Part shown: positions 8,260 to 13,757 of the stretch, piece by piece
Numbering within the stretch: position 1 is the stretch's first letter
Layout of the letters: every line of letters begins with the position of its first letter
Virus record (IMG/VR): IMGVR_UViG_3300048032_000045
Coordinates: 1 to 28,255 of that record
Direction: 5' to 3' (one strand)
Origin: a virus
Length of the DNA stretch: 28,255 nucleotides
Made by a program: the position numbers and the translations under genes
Notes under the pieces: model-generated
What the model was told of the DNA's origin: nothing
Seen by the model: only the letters and a program-made list of their open reading frames with translations
Databases searched by the model: none

Positions 8260-8471
8260 TGAAATTTATGTTAATACTTACTTTATGCTCATCTTTATAC
8301 AATTCTTGCATGACACCGGTAAAAATTGATAAACTATATCAATCTCATTATAATTGTGCATTAGATGGTTATAAATTGGGTGGTGAAACTGTTAAGAACT
8401 TTGGTAAACAAAGAGTAAATGATGAGATGCTTTATGTAAGTTTTGTTTGTAAGGAGATTGAGCAAACTTAA
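8259..8471 (+). CDS. Small exported protein with signal-like N-terminus
   Basis: A 70-residue protein. Residues 1-13 are hydrophobic (KFMLILTLCSSLY) with a possible signal-peptide or lipobox-like LTLCSS around Cys10, which could make it a small lipoprotein. Three more cysteines follow (17, 33, 64). Outer-membrane spanin subunits are short lipoproteins of this type, so an o-spanin-like role is a reasonable guess but not shown. It is one of three similarly built two-cysteine proteins here. Confidence 0.5.
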   Translation: MKFMLILTLCSSLYNSCMTPVKIDKLYQSHYNCALDGYKLGGETVKNFGKQRVNDEMLYVSFVCKEIEQT

Positions 8472-8659
8472 TGTGGTGTGTTATCTGGAAAAATGATAGT
8501 AATATCTTTAGTATGTTTTGTAATGTTCTATTTGAGTCTGAGAAAAAAGCTATAGAATTTAAAGATAAACAAAAGTCTATGAGAAAAAGACATGATTGCA
8601 GAGCAGTTAAATATGAATATAAATATTTTAATGGGGTAAATGAAGATGAAATTAACTGA
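8471..8659 (+). CDS. 62-residue hypothetical protein
   Basis: Starts on the last base of the previous gene and overlaps the endolysin candidate's start. It is Trp/Phe/Cys-rich at the N-terminus (WCVIWKNDSNIFSMFCNVLF) and then basic and helical (ESEKKAIEFKDKQKSMRKRH). The pattern resembles small one-domain proteins that describe themselves as a strand-strand-helix, common in marine phages. No function was recognised. Confidence 0.5.
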   Translation: MWCVIWKNDSNIFSMFCNVLFESEKKAIEFKDKQKSMRKRHDCRAVKYEYKYFNGVNEDEIN

Positions 8660-9095
8660 CAACTTTAGCTTAAAAGAGATGACACAATCTCAAACAGCTC
8701 TTAAAAACAATATAGATAATGAGCCTAATGCAGAGCAAATAGAAAACCTTAAACAACTTTGCCAGACCATCTTACAACCTATTAGAGAGGACTTTCAACT
8801 ACCAATTAAGATTACCTCTGGTTTTAGATCACCTGAATTATGTGAAATTATAGGATCAAAATCTACCTCACAACATTGTGCTAATGAATGTGCAGCAGCT
8901 GACTTTGAAATACCTGGTGTAGATAATAAAAAAGTATTTAAACATATCATTGAGAACCTACCATTTTGTCAAATTATTTTAGAGTATTATGATGAATCAG
9001 ATATTAATAGTGGATGGATTCATGTGTCTTGGTCGCCAAATCCTAGAGGTCAAGCTCTTACTAAAGATAAAGAAGGCTATAAGACATGGCAATAA
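8646..9095 (+). CDS. Endolysin candidate: M15A-type zinc peptidoglycan peptidase
   Basis: A 149-residue protein. I chose ATG 8646 over ATG 8640 because the GGGG ribosome site at 8633-8636 is then about 9 bases away. It is a single peptidase M15A domain: FSLKEMTQSQTA near the N-terminus, SGFRSPELCEIIGSKSTSQH in the middle, and ADFE and GWIHVSW later. Likely zinc ligands are His77, Asp86 and His126, all present. This family cuts peptide cross-bridges of the wall and is a common lysis enzyme of marine phages. There is no signal peptide, so it would need the holin to reach the wall. It ends the lysis cassette and overlaps the first basic mini-protein. Confidence 0.85.
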   Translation: MKLTDNFSLKEMTQSQTALKNNIDNEPNAEQIENLKQLCQTILQPIREDFQLPIKITSGFRSPELCEIIGSKSTSQHCANECAAADFEIPGVDNKKVFKHIIENLPFCQIILEYYDESDINSGWIHVSWSPNPRGQALTKDKEGYKTWQ

Positions 9096-9325
9096 ACAAG
9101 TCTAAAATGAAATGCAACAGACCTAAACGACAAGTTCAGGGTGGCAAAAAGTTTGTAGTCAAGGCTTGTAAAGGTGGTAAAGAAAAGATAATTAGATATG
9201 GGGATGCAAACATGACTATTAAAAAGTCTAACCCTGCAAGAAGAAAAAGTTTTAGAGCAAGACACAAATGTGCTAGTGCTAAAGATGTATTTTCTGCTAG
9301 ATATTGGTCTTGTAAAAAATGGTAA
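9086..9325 (+). CDS. 79-residue basic Cys-containing protein (DUF6321-like)
   Basis: Overlaps the endolysin gene end by 10 bases. It is strongly basic, with a conserved core GGKKFVVKACKGGKEKIIRY, then MTIKKSNPARRKSFRARHKC and a C-terminal ARYWSCKKW. From memory it belongs to a short family of unknown function frequent in marine phage genomes (DUF6321-like). Cysteines at 10, 28, 62 and 75 could bind a metal. It is the first of a run of basic mini-proteins. Nucleic-acid binding is inference from charge. Confidence 0.65.
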   Translation: MAINKSKMKCNRPKRQVQGGKKFVVKACKGGKEKIIRYGDANMTIKKSNPARRKSFRARHKCASAKDVFSARYWSCKKW

Positions 9326-9450
9326 GAAGTATATTAAAATTCATAGTGAAAACTAGAATGCTATATGCTGATCTTAGAGGTCATCATGGTAAACGATGGA
9401 ACTATGAACCTGGAGATTGGTATATGGGTAGAAAAAACAACAGGAGATAA
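9319..9450 (+). CDS. 43-residue basic hypothetical protein
   Basis: Starts 7 bases before the end of the upstream gene. It is Arg/Lys/His-rich with aromatic residues (MLYADLRGHHGKRWNYEPGDWYMGRKN), and a CAGGAGA motif at its 3' end serves the next gene. No family was recognised. Support is tight packing in a run of like genes. Confidence 0.4.
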   Translation: MVRSILKFIVKTRMLYADLRGHHGKRWNYEPGDWYMGRKNNRR

Positions 9451-9453
9451 ATT

Positions 9454-9522
9454 ATGTATATGAAGAAAAAAAAAGATAAAAAGAAAAAAAGTAAGAAGAA
9501 AAGCAAAAAGAAAAAGTATTAA
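9454..9522 (+). CDS. 22-residue poly-lysine peptide
   Basis: A complete ATG-to-TAA frame preceded by a good ribosome site (AGGAGA, about 7 bases upstream). Fifteen of 22 residues are lysine, interrupted only by Asp, two Ser and terminal Tyr. Lysine codons are mixed AAA and AAG, with serines splitting the runs into blocks of 3-4. It could be a translated peptide that binds nucleic acid or coats DNA. Alternatively it could be a non-functional A-rich spacer. The ribosome site favours translation. Confidence 0.4.
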   Translation: MYMKKKKDKKKKSKKKSKKKKY

Positions 9523-9573
9523 TAATTAGGAGTAGCTGCTTGTCAGCTGGGAATGTTGGAGGGTTAAAAAATT

Positions 9574-9702
9574 ATGCCTAAAGGTAAAAACAAAAAGTAT
9601 AGTAAAAAACAAATGAAGATAGCTAGAATGGCTGCACCATTTGATAGAATAACTGGTGATGATTTTGCTAAACTTAAAAAGAAGAAAAAAAGAAAAGTAT
9701 GA
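9574..9702 (+). CDS. 42-residue basic protein of a marine-phage family
   Basis: Preceded by GGAGGG about 11 bases upstream. The sequence pattern KKQMKIARMAAPFDRITGDD followed by a lysine tail is, from memory, a recurrent mini-protein in marine phage genomes; its function is unknown. The stop overlaps the next start (ATGATG arrangement). The central acidic/aromatic part with two basic ends suggests a small nucleic-acid or protein adaptor. Confidence 0.55.
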   Translation: MPKGKNKKYSKKQMKIARMAAPFDRITGDDFAKLKKKKKRKV

Positions 9703-9839
9703 TGAAATCAATTAAACCACCTAAAGGCTTTCATTGGATGAAATCTGGTAAAGGATATAAGCTAATGAAAGGTACTTACAAACCACATAAAGGAGCTGTT
9801 AGAACTGCTAAGTTCTCAGTACAAAAAAGACATGGCTAA
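9702..9839 (+). CDS. 45-residue basic hypothetical protein
   Basis: Coupled by a one-base overlap to the preceding gene and an 8-base overlap to the next. It begins KSIKPPKGFHWMKSGKGYKL and ends in a basic segment (AVRTAKFSVQKRHG). The Gly-aromatic-Met-Lys pattern is shared by short marine-phage proteins with a predicted beta-hairpin. No function is known. Confidence 0.5.
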   Translation: MKSIKPPKGFHWMKSGKGYKLMKGTYKPHKGAVRTAKFSVQKRHG

Positions 9840-9969
9840 ACTATGTGCAAAAGGTAAAAGAGCAGCTAAAAGAAAATTTAAAGTATATCCTTCGGCTTAT
9901 GCTAATATGTATGCTAGTGGTGTATGTTCAGGTAGAATAAAACCTAAGAAGAAAAAGAAAAAAAAATGA
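9832..9969 (+). CDS. 45-residue basic protein with conserved LCAKGK...KVYPSAYAN core
   Basis: The core LCAKGKRAAKRKFKVYPSAY followed by ANMYASGVCSGRIKP is, from memory, widespread in marine phages as a small protein of unknown function. Two cysteines (5 and 32) flank the core, and the C-terminus is a run of eight lysines (one Pro and Lys before). It overlaps both neighbours. The charge and recurring core suggest binding to DNA or RNA, which is inference. Confidence 0.6.
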   Translation: MAKLCAKGKRAAKRKFKVYPSAYANMYASGVCSGRIKPKKKKKKK

Positions 9970-10205
9970 GTTTAAGAAAATGGACATCAGAGAAATGGGT
10001 GGACATTGCTAATCCCAAAAGAGGTGGAGGTTTTCCGCCATGTGGAAGATCAAAGGGTGAGAAAAGAAAGAACTATCCTAAGTGTGTTAAGTCATCTAAA
10101 GCTAGATCCATGACTGCAAGTCAGAGGAGAGCAGCAGTTTCAAGAAAAAAAACAGCAGAAAGAAAATCCAGAAAAGGTAAAAAACCTAATTATGCCAAGA
10201 CCTAA
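9966..10205 (+). CDS. 79-residue basic protein (DUF5872-like)
   Basis: Starts in the last codons of the preceding gene. It has the pattern KWVDIANPKRGGGFPPCGRS followed by YPKCVKSSKARSMTASQRRA and a Lys/Arg-rich tail. From memory this matches a family annotated as DUF5872, found in phages and marine bacteria. Cys26 and Cys40 are in conserved spots. It overlaps the next gene by 14 bases. The function is unknown; DNA or RNA binding is plausible from the charge. Confidence 0.65.
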   Translation: MSLRKWTSEKWVDIANPKRGGGFPPCGRSKGEKRKNYPKCVKSSKARSMTASQRRAAVSRKKTAERKSRKGKKPNYAKT

Positions 10206-10407
10206 TAAAACTTGGATTAGAAAAGAAAAAATTATTGATGTAGGTAAATGTAAGTATTGTAATCAATCTATGACCTCAGAAGATTCATTTATTCCAATTG
10301 GTAAAATAATAAGAGGTAAGTATATTTATAAAAATGCACACTATGATTGCGTAAGAAAAGCAGACGAAGATAAGACTTATGAGAATGAGTCTAAGTTTGA
10401 TTGGTAA
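10192..10407 (+). CDS. 71-residue zinc-finger-like protein
   Basis: The last gene of the leftward plus-strand block. A CKYCNQSM motif (Cys19, Cys22) and a later HYDCV (His50, Cys53) form a plausible CxxC...HxxC zinc site, with a GKIIRGKYIYKNAHYDC strand-turn between, like small phage zinc-ribbon proteins. The C-terminus is acidic, unlike its neighbours. Its stop codon directly abuts the stop of the minus-strand gene with no spacer. The role is unknown; DNA binding is possible. Confidence 0.6.
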   Translation: MPRPNKTWIRKEKIIDVGKCKYCNQSMTSEDSFIPIGKIIRGKYIYKNAHYDCVRKADEDKTYENESKFDW

Positions 10408-11046
10408 TTAATATCCCCAAAATTTCTTAGCATTTTGTAAGTAATCTTCGTTAGCATCATTATTCCAAAACATATGTGTAAAGTCTGGTTGGATATAATC
10501 TTTAAGAACATTTGGATCATTACTGATCTTCATTAAGTTCTGTCTTACTTTAGCTCTTTGTATTATTCTAGGTATTCTTTTCTTAATATTCTCAGGTTTA
10601 AGTTCATCACAATTATCTGCATGATACACTTTAAATTCTTTCTCATTGACATAACAAAGATAAACTGGAACTTCAAATACTGACCAATAGAAATCAACTT
10701 GAAGAAGATTGTATGGTGAGGGTCTGTCAGGTAACTTACCTGGAAACCAAGACCTAGTGCCATCTTTTTTAACCATACCCCTTCTTGGCATCTTACATTT
10801 ATCTTCAATAATAACTTTATCCCCTTTTAAATCTATGTAACCATGAACAGGAATATTGATACCATCAAACCATTTAAAGGCTTCTATCTCTGGCTTACAA
10901 GACTCCCAACCTGGAATAGATTGGTGAGCCTTATGACAATTAGCAATCATAGCTGGAACTATACTTTTATAATGACTTAACTTTTCTTGGTCATCAGGTG
11001 TAAGTGCAACTAATTTATCTAGCTTTTCTTGAACAGGTACAAACAT
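10408..11046 (-). CDS. PD-(D/E)XK (RecB/Cas4-like) nuclease, catalytic C-terminal part
   Basis: A 212-residue protein carrying the catalytic motifs of the RecB/Cas4-type nuclease fold: PEIEAF (Glu53), GYIDL (Asp72), IIEDKCK (Glu81, Lys83) and a later LLQVDFYW (Gln116, the QxxxY-type motif). It lacks the usual N-terminal helices (the LSPSQLN...W...Y segment). That segment is found in a separate gene at 13754-14005, so this looks like the second half of a split exonuclease. Phage enzymes of this type chew 5' ends for annealing. Residues 1-45 are helical (KLDKLVALTPDDQEKLSHYK). It is the last gene of the minus block. Confidence 0.75.
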   Translation of the reverse strand: MFVPVQEKLDKLVALTPDDQEKLSHYKSIVPAMIANCHKAHQSIPGWESCKPEIEAFKWFDGINIPVHGYIDLKGDKVIIEDKCKMPRRGMVKKDGTRSWFPGKLPDRPSPYNLLQVDFYWSVFEVPVYLCYVNEKEFKVYHADNCDELKPENIKKRIPRIIQRAKVRQNLMKISNDPNVLKDYIQPDFTHMFWNNDANEDYLQNAKKFWGY

Positions 11047-11420
11047 TACTCAGTACCTAATGTTTTTTGATGTTCTTTGTAAAAATTATCTCTTTCTTTT
11101 TCGTAAGCCATATTAAATTCTTCTGCAACGACATCTAATTCTTTATAGTCATCTAAGAAATAACTTAGTGGTTTTTTTAAAAATTTACTTATCTTAATTA
11201 AATTAACAACTGGTATTCTATTCTCACCTTTTTCATATTTACCAATTTGTTGAAATGTTGTTTTTAGTGCATTGGCAACTTTAGTCTGAGGTATAATTGT
11301 TTCCTTACCAGTAAACTCATTAACCTTAGTTCTTCTTGCTTGTTTTATTTTTTTACCTAGATTTATATAGAACGCATTATCTTCTTCATGGTTCTTTTTA
11401 GCTTTGGGTGATAATCTCAT
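11046..11420 (-). CDS. XRE-family helix-turn-helix regulator
   Basis: A 124-residue protein. Residues about 19-90 form a lambda-repressor-like domain: LGKKIKQARR, then IPQTKVANALKTTFQQIGKY (turn and recognition helix), EKGENRIPVVNLIKISKFL, and KPLSYFL. The tail is short and acidic, with no protease or dimerisation domain of the LexA/cI kind. An AAGGAAGG ribosome site precedes the ATG. A promoter with a palindrome just upstream lies at 11443-11500, so it may control itself. Its position inside the minus block suggests control of the early genes. Confidence 0.85.
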   Translation of the reverse strand: MRLSPKAKKNHEEDNAFYINLGKKIKQARRTKVNEFTGKETIIPQTKVANALKTTFQQIGKYEKGENRIPVVNLIKISKFLKKPLSYFLDDYKELDVVAEEFNMAYEKERDNFYKEHQKTLGTE

Positions 11421-11442
11421 TGTGTTCCTTCCTTTAATTTAG

Positions 11443-11471
11443 AGTATAGAATCCCTTAAGTGTTTATGCAA
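11443..11471 (-). promoter_or_regulatory. Sigma-70-type promoter for the XRE regulator
   Basis: On the minus strand, TTGCAT (11466-11471) and TATACT (11443-11448) are separated by exactly 17 bases, close to the sigma-70 consensus. The predicted start, near 11436, gives a short leader before the ATG at 11420 with its ribosome site. The window from 11421 to 11489 contains no gene. Confidence 0.65.
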
Positions 11472-11478
11472 CTTTTTA

Positions 11479-11500
11479 TATATACTTAATTAAGTATATA
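11479..11500. promoter_or_regulatory. 22-bp perfect palindrome, operator candidate
   Basis: Arms TATATACTTA and TAAGTATATA around a central AT form an exact 22-bp palindrome. It lies 7 bases upstream of the -35 box of the XRE promoter and covers the stop codon of the neighbouring minus gene. It is A+T-only apart from one C and one G, so it is not a usual terminator. A dimeric HTH protein site is the natural reading; which protein binds is unknown. Confidence 0.5.
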
Positions 11501-11675
11501 AAAATCTAGCATCTTTGTTCTCTGCTTCAACAATTCTTCGGAATAATTGATTGTATTCCTTAAATGCTTTCAGAGTATGTACACATTGCCTTCCCTTATC
11601 TTTAGCAGCATAAACTTTTTTATGTGCCTTATCTAGCTTATTGTACAATCTAGTATTGCTATTTTTTAAGCTCAT
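11490..11675 (-). CDS. 61-residue basic hypothetical protein
   Basis: The frame is open upstream, but the ribosome site GAGGAGA lies just before tandem ATGs at 11678 and 11675. I chose 11675 (spacing 4-7 bases), giving MSLKNSNTRLYNKLDKAHKK at the start. It is Lys/Arg-rich and helical, with the region TLKAFKEYNQLFRRIVEAEN toward the C-terminus. It overlaps the upstream gene's end. The longer reading from 11825 lies over the real gene at 11659-11865 and is rejected. No family was recognised. Confidence 0.6.
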   Translation of the reverse strand: MSLKNSNTRLYNKLDKAHKKVYAAKDKGRQCVHTLKAFKEYNQLFRRIVEAENKDARFLYT

Positions 11676-11865
11676 CATTCTCCTCACCAATAAGTTTGAT
11701 ATTTGCACTAATAAGTTTGTTATCGGTGATATTTGCTTTTGCAAACTCACTAGGCATTTTCTGACCATGTGCTTTTTGTGTAGCTTCTTCCACACTAGCA
11801 CCATCAAAAACTTCTTCAAAGTCAACTGCTAATTCTAAACTTGATCTTTTTAAGACTTTAAACAT
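11659..11865 (-). CDS. 68-residue acidic hypothetical protein
   Basis: Starts inside the end of the upstream LexA-like gene (8-base overlap) and overlaps the next gene by 17 bases. It has alternating hydrophobic strands and a helix rich in Glu/Ala (EVFDGASVEEATQKAHGQ), then ITDNKLISANIKLIG. This looks like a small alpha/beta fold of unknown function. Coupling on both sides supports it. Confidence 0.55.
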   Translation of the reverse strand: MFKVLKRSSLELAVDFEEVFDGASVEEATQKAHGQKMPSEFAKANITDNKLISANIKLIGEENDELKK

Positions 11866-12091
11866 TTAAAACTATATTTCTGCTATAACCAGAGTAATCT
11901 CTTTTAATCTCATCTCTTTGTTCTAGCTTTTCAATCAGCGAACTAATTGAATTTTTACTTTTGTAACCCATTTCATTAGCCATTTCTAAAAATGTTGGCA
12001 TATATCCATGTTTTGTACTATAATTTTTAAGATATTGCAATAGTCTGAGCATTTTAGGAGTCATTGGTCTTTTACCTCTTTTCTTGTTCAT
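11858..12091 (-). CDS. LexA-type winged-helix DNA-binding protein (DNA-binding domain only)
   Basis: A 77-residue protein that matches the N-terminal LexA DNA-binding pattern: MTPKMLRLLQYLKNYSTKHG, then YMPTFLEMANEMGYKSKNSI and a wing ending RNIVLNV. The S24 self-cleaving domain of LexA is absent. An AAGGAGG ribosome site lies about 10 bases upstream of ATG 12091. It probably acts as a phage regulator, either binding a host-LexA-like box or a phage operator. It sits between unknown small genes and upstream of the XRE regulator. Confidence 0.75.
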   Translation of the reverse strand: MNKKRGKRPMTPKMLRLLQYLKNYSTKHGYMPTFLEMANEMGYKSKNSISSLIEKLEQRDEIKRDYSGYSRNIVLNV

Positions 12092-12371
12092 TTATTACTA
12101 ACCTCCTTAATAATTCTGCATAGCCATTGATGTCATCAAAACTATCTTTTTTATAATTTTCCGATTGCATAACTCTCCAAAGTTTTAAAAAAATCATAAA
12201 GATACCAAACAATTTTAAAGGTACTTTGACCTCAACATTATTATAAACTGATAAATATTTTTCTAAAATTCCTGACATAACATAAGAGGTATGGTCAAAT
12301 TCACCATAATCATCTTGCTTTTCTTTTAATAATCTTTCTATCTCACTTATAAACTTAACATTATCTGACAT
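12072..12371 (-). CDS. DUF6378-type phage protein
   Basis: A 99-residue protein. I chose ATG 12371 (AAGGA 6 bases upstream) over the ATG at 12386. Residues 10-90 fit a small helical phage family annotated DUF6378: KQDDYGEFDHTSYVMSGILE, then VPLKLFGIFMIFLKLWRVMQ and DSFDDINGYAELLRRL. The central hydrophobic helices are probably the core rather than membrane spans. The fold is thought to relate to nucleotide pyrophosphatases such as MazG, but I see no complete catalytic motif. It overlaps both neighbours. The function is unknown. Confidence 0.65.
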   Translation of the reverse strand: MSDNVKFISEIERLLKEKQDDYGEFDHTSYVMSGILEKYLSVYNNVEVKVPLKLFGIFMIFLKLWRVMQSENYKKDSFDDINGYAELLRRLVINEQEKR

Positions 12372-12564
12372 AATTTCCTTCATCATCTTTACACCAATAA
12401 GCAGCTACTTGTTTTCCTTTGTACCTAACTCCTTTAGGTAAGTGATTTATTGTTGTAACTTTTTCTAATCTGTTAAAGCAATTTATAGAGGAACTATCAA
12501 AAGGATAAACGATATTCTCAATAGTTCCATCTATAAAAAACATAAATAAAAAAACTACTTTCAA
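12361..12564 (-). CDS. 67-residue small exported or membrane protein with two cysteines
   Basis: Begins at a TTG directly following the stop of the upstream gene (TAATTG arrangement); an ATG at 12543 is the alternative. The N-terminus is hydrophobic (VVFLFMFFIDG), followed by a polar domain with Cys29 and Cys58. The layout is the same as the products at 7431 and 8259, suggesting one family of small envelope-targeted proteins scattered in this phage. No catalytic motif is seen. Confidence 0.5.
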   Translation of the reverse strand: MKVVFLFMFFIDGTIENIVYPFDSSSINCFNRLEKVTTINHLPKGVRYKGKQVAAYWCKDDEGNYVR

Positions 12565-12930
12565 TTAAAAAGGAATTTCTTTGCTTTTAGGTTTGTCTTG
12601 TTTAGGTCTAGGTTCATTCTTGTAACCAGATAAAATATTACCTGATTCATTAATCCAACCAATTAAACCTTTGTGTCCACCAGCTTCAGAATAATTCATT
12701 TCGCCAGTAAATTTATCATCACCTTTGAATAGAACTCCTACTTGAGCAAACACTTTAACAAACTTAGTATTACCATCTCTTGATGCACCTTTGACACCAA
12801 GTATAGTACCCTTGTTGCCATTATCTAAATTTACATTTCCTGAGAAATCAATTTTGATGGCTTTTTCATTGTTGGCATCATAAGGAAATAATACCCAATC
12901 CTTTTGCTTACCACTACCATTGTCTGACAT
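12565..12930 (-). CDS. Putative single-stranded DNA-binding protein
   Basis: ATG 12930 is chosen because GGAGG sits 5 bases upstream; the in-frame ATG at 12972 has none. The 121-residue protein is Gly/Asn/Lys-rich with a beta-strand-rich core (DWVLFPYD, AIKIDFSGNVNL, KFVKVFAQVGVLF). It ends KSKEIPF, the acidic/IPF-type C-terminus that SSBs use to dock partner proteins. I do not see a confident OB fold. Adjacency to the annealing protein (17-base overlap) supports the role. Assignment is inference from the C-terminus and context. Confidence 0.55.
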   Translation of the reverse strand: MSDNGSGKQKDWVLFPYDANNEKAIKIDFSGNVNLDNGNKGTILGVKGASRDGNTKFVKVFAQVGVLFKGDDKFTGEMNYSEAGGHKGLIGWINESGNILSGYKNEPRPKQDKPKSKEIPF

Positions 12931-13507
12931 TCTGTCCTCCATTTTGTTTGATAGATTGTTGTTGTGATTCAAAGTCTTTTTCTATTGAATCATTTTGTTT
13001 CTTCCAATCGGAATACAGAGCAGTCAACTTAGTTTCGGTTGTTTGCTTTTTAATTGTATCTTTAATTGAAATTTGTTGAGTAGATCCCTTTTGATTATTT
13101 AAGGCATTTACTAATTCTTCTGCACTAGCATATTCTGAACCTGATAGACCAAATGCAGCAATTGTTCTTCCTAAACTACTACTGGCACAATTCTCTAATG
13201 CACTTGTTTTATTTATAAAAGATGAATTTCTGTATTCTTCGGCAGTACCAACAGAATAAATTGTATCACCAATATATAATTCAGTTTTAACAATAACTCT
13301 TTCATTATCATGAAATAAAACTTCTTCATTAAATCTAGTTTCTGGAAAATATTTAAGCAAATGTCTTAATCTTTCATTAACTGTAGAATACTTTTTACCT
13401 TTAATATCTACAGTTGGAATATTTTTTGCTTCATCTAAACAAAGTTTTCTTCTTTCTTTAAACCCTCCCTTACTTTTTTCTTCTGTCGTCTGTGGCTTTA
13501 GTTTCAT
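12914..13507 (-). CDS. Putative single-strand annealing recombinase (ERF/Sak-like)
   Basis: A 197-residue protein preceded by GAAAGGA. The middle is distinctive: RFNEEVLFHDNERVIVKTEL, then YSVGTAEEYRNSSFINKTSA, ENCASSSLGRTIAAFGLSGS and EYASAEELVNAL. The block of small residues, then SLGR, then AAFGL resembles the signature of ERF/Sak-type annealing proteins, where this segment follows a beta-sheet core. The C-terminal 60 residues are a flexible, charged tail. It is flanked by the SSB-like gene and a coiled-coil gene. Function is inference; I cannot confirm the family without a search. Confidence 0.55.
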   Translation of the reverse strand: MKLKPQTTEEKSKGGFKERRKLCLDEAKNIPTVDIKGKKYSTVNERLRHLLKYFPETRFNEEVLFHDNERVIVKTELYIGDTIYSVGTAEEYRNSSFINKTSALENCASSSLGRTIAAFGLSGSEYASAEELVNALNNQKGSTQQISIKDTIKKQTTETKLTALYSDWKKQNDSIEKDFESQQQSIKQNGGQNVRQW

Positions 13508-13757
13508 TTTTTCCTTTCATTTGTATCTTTTGGTTTTCTTTAATTTGGTCAATATCTTTCTGAGCTTTAGCTTCTAAATAACTTTTATTTTTTGCTACCA
13601 TTTGATCTTTAAGTTCAAGTAAATCTAATTTCTTTTTTAGTTCTGATATTTCATTATCCCTTAAATGTAATTGCTCAATATGTTTCTTTTCATTATTCTC
13701 ATAAGCTCTAATTTTAGTTTGCATCTTTGCAAGTTCCATCATTACAGTATCTGTCAT
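13470..13757 (-). CDS. 95-residue coiled-coil protein
   Basis: AAAGGT precedes the ATG. Residues 8-70 form a strong heptad helix (IEQLHLRDNEISELKKKLDL). A charged tail (MKGKNETKATDDRRKK) overlaps the next gene. It sits between the N-terminal nuclease fragment and the annealing protein, so it could act as a coupling or loading factor in recombination. No enzyme motif was recognised. Confidence 0.5.
   Translation of the reverse strand: MTDTVMMELAKMQTKIRAYENNEKKHIEQLHLRDNEISELKKKLDLLELKDQMVAKNKSYLEAKAQKDIDQIKENQKIQMKGKNETKATDDRRKK

Noticed and set aside
9077-9265. Minus-strand open frame over the basic 79-residue gene
   Set aside because: Antisense shadow of a Lys/Arg-rich gene; Phe/Ser/Cys-rich product typical of such shadows. 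Same for 9526-9711.
9534-9548. AGCTG/CAGCT hairpin between two basic mini-genes
   Set aside because: Only 5 bp with no T-run; too weak to call a terminator.
11490-11825. Long reading of the minus frame starting at 11825
   Set aside because: The part above 11678 lies over the real gene at 11659-11865, has no ribosome site, and the strong site at the tandem ATGs defines a 61-residue product.
11641-11832. Plus-strand open frame inside the early minus block
   Set aside because: Antisense to two coupled minus-strand genes; Phe/Cys/Leu-rich product without a ribosome site. 15669-15884 on the plus strand is rejected for the same reason.
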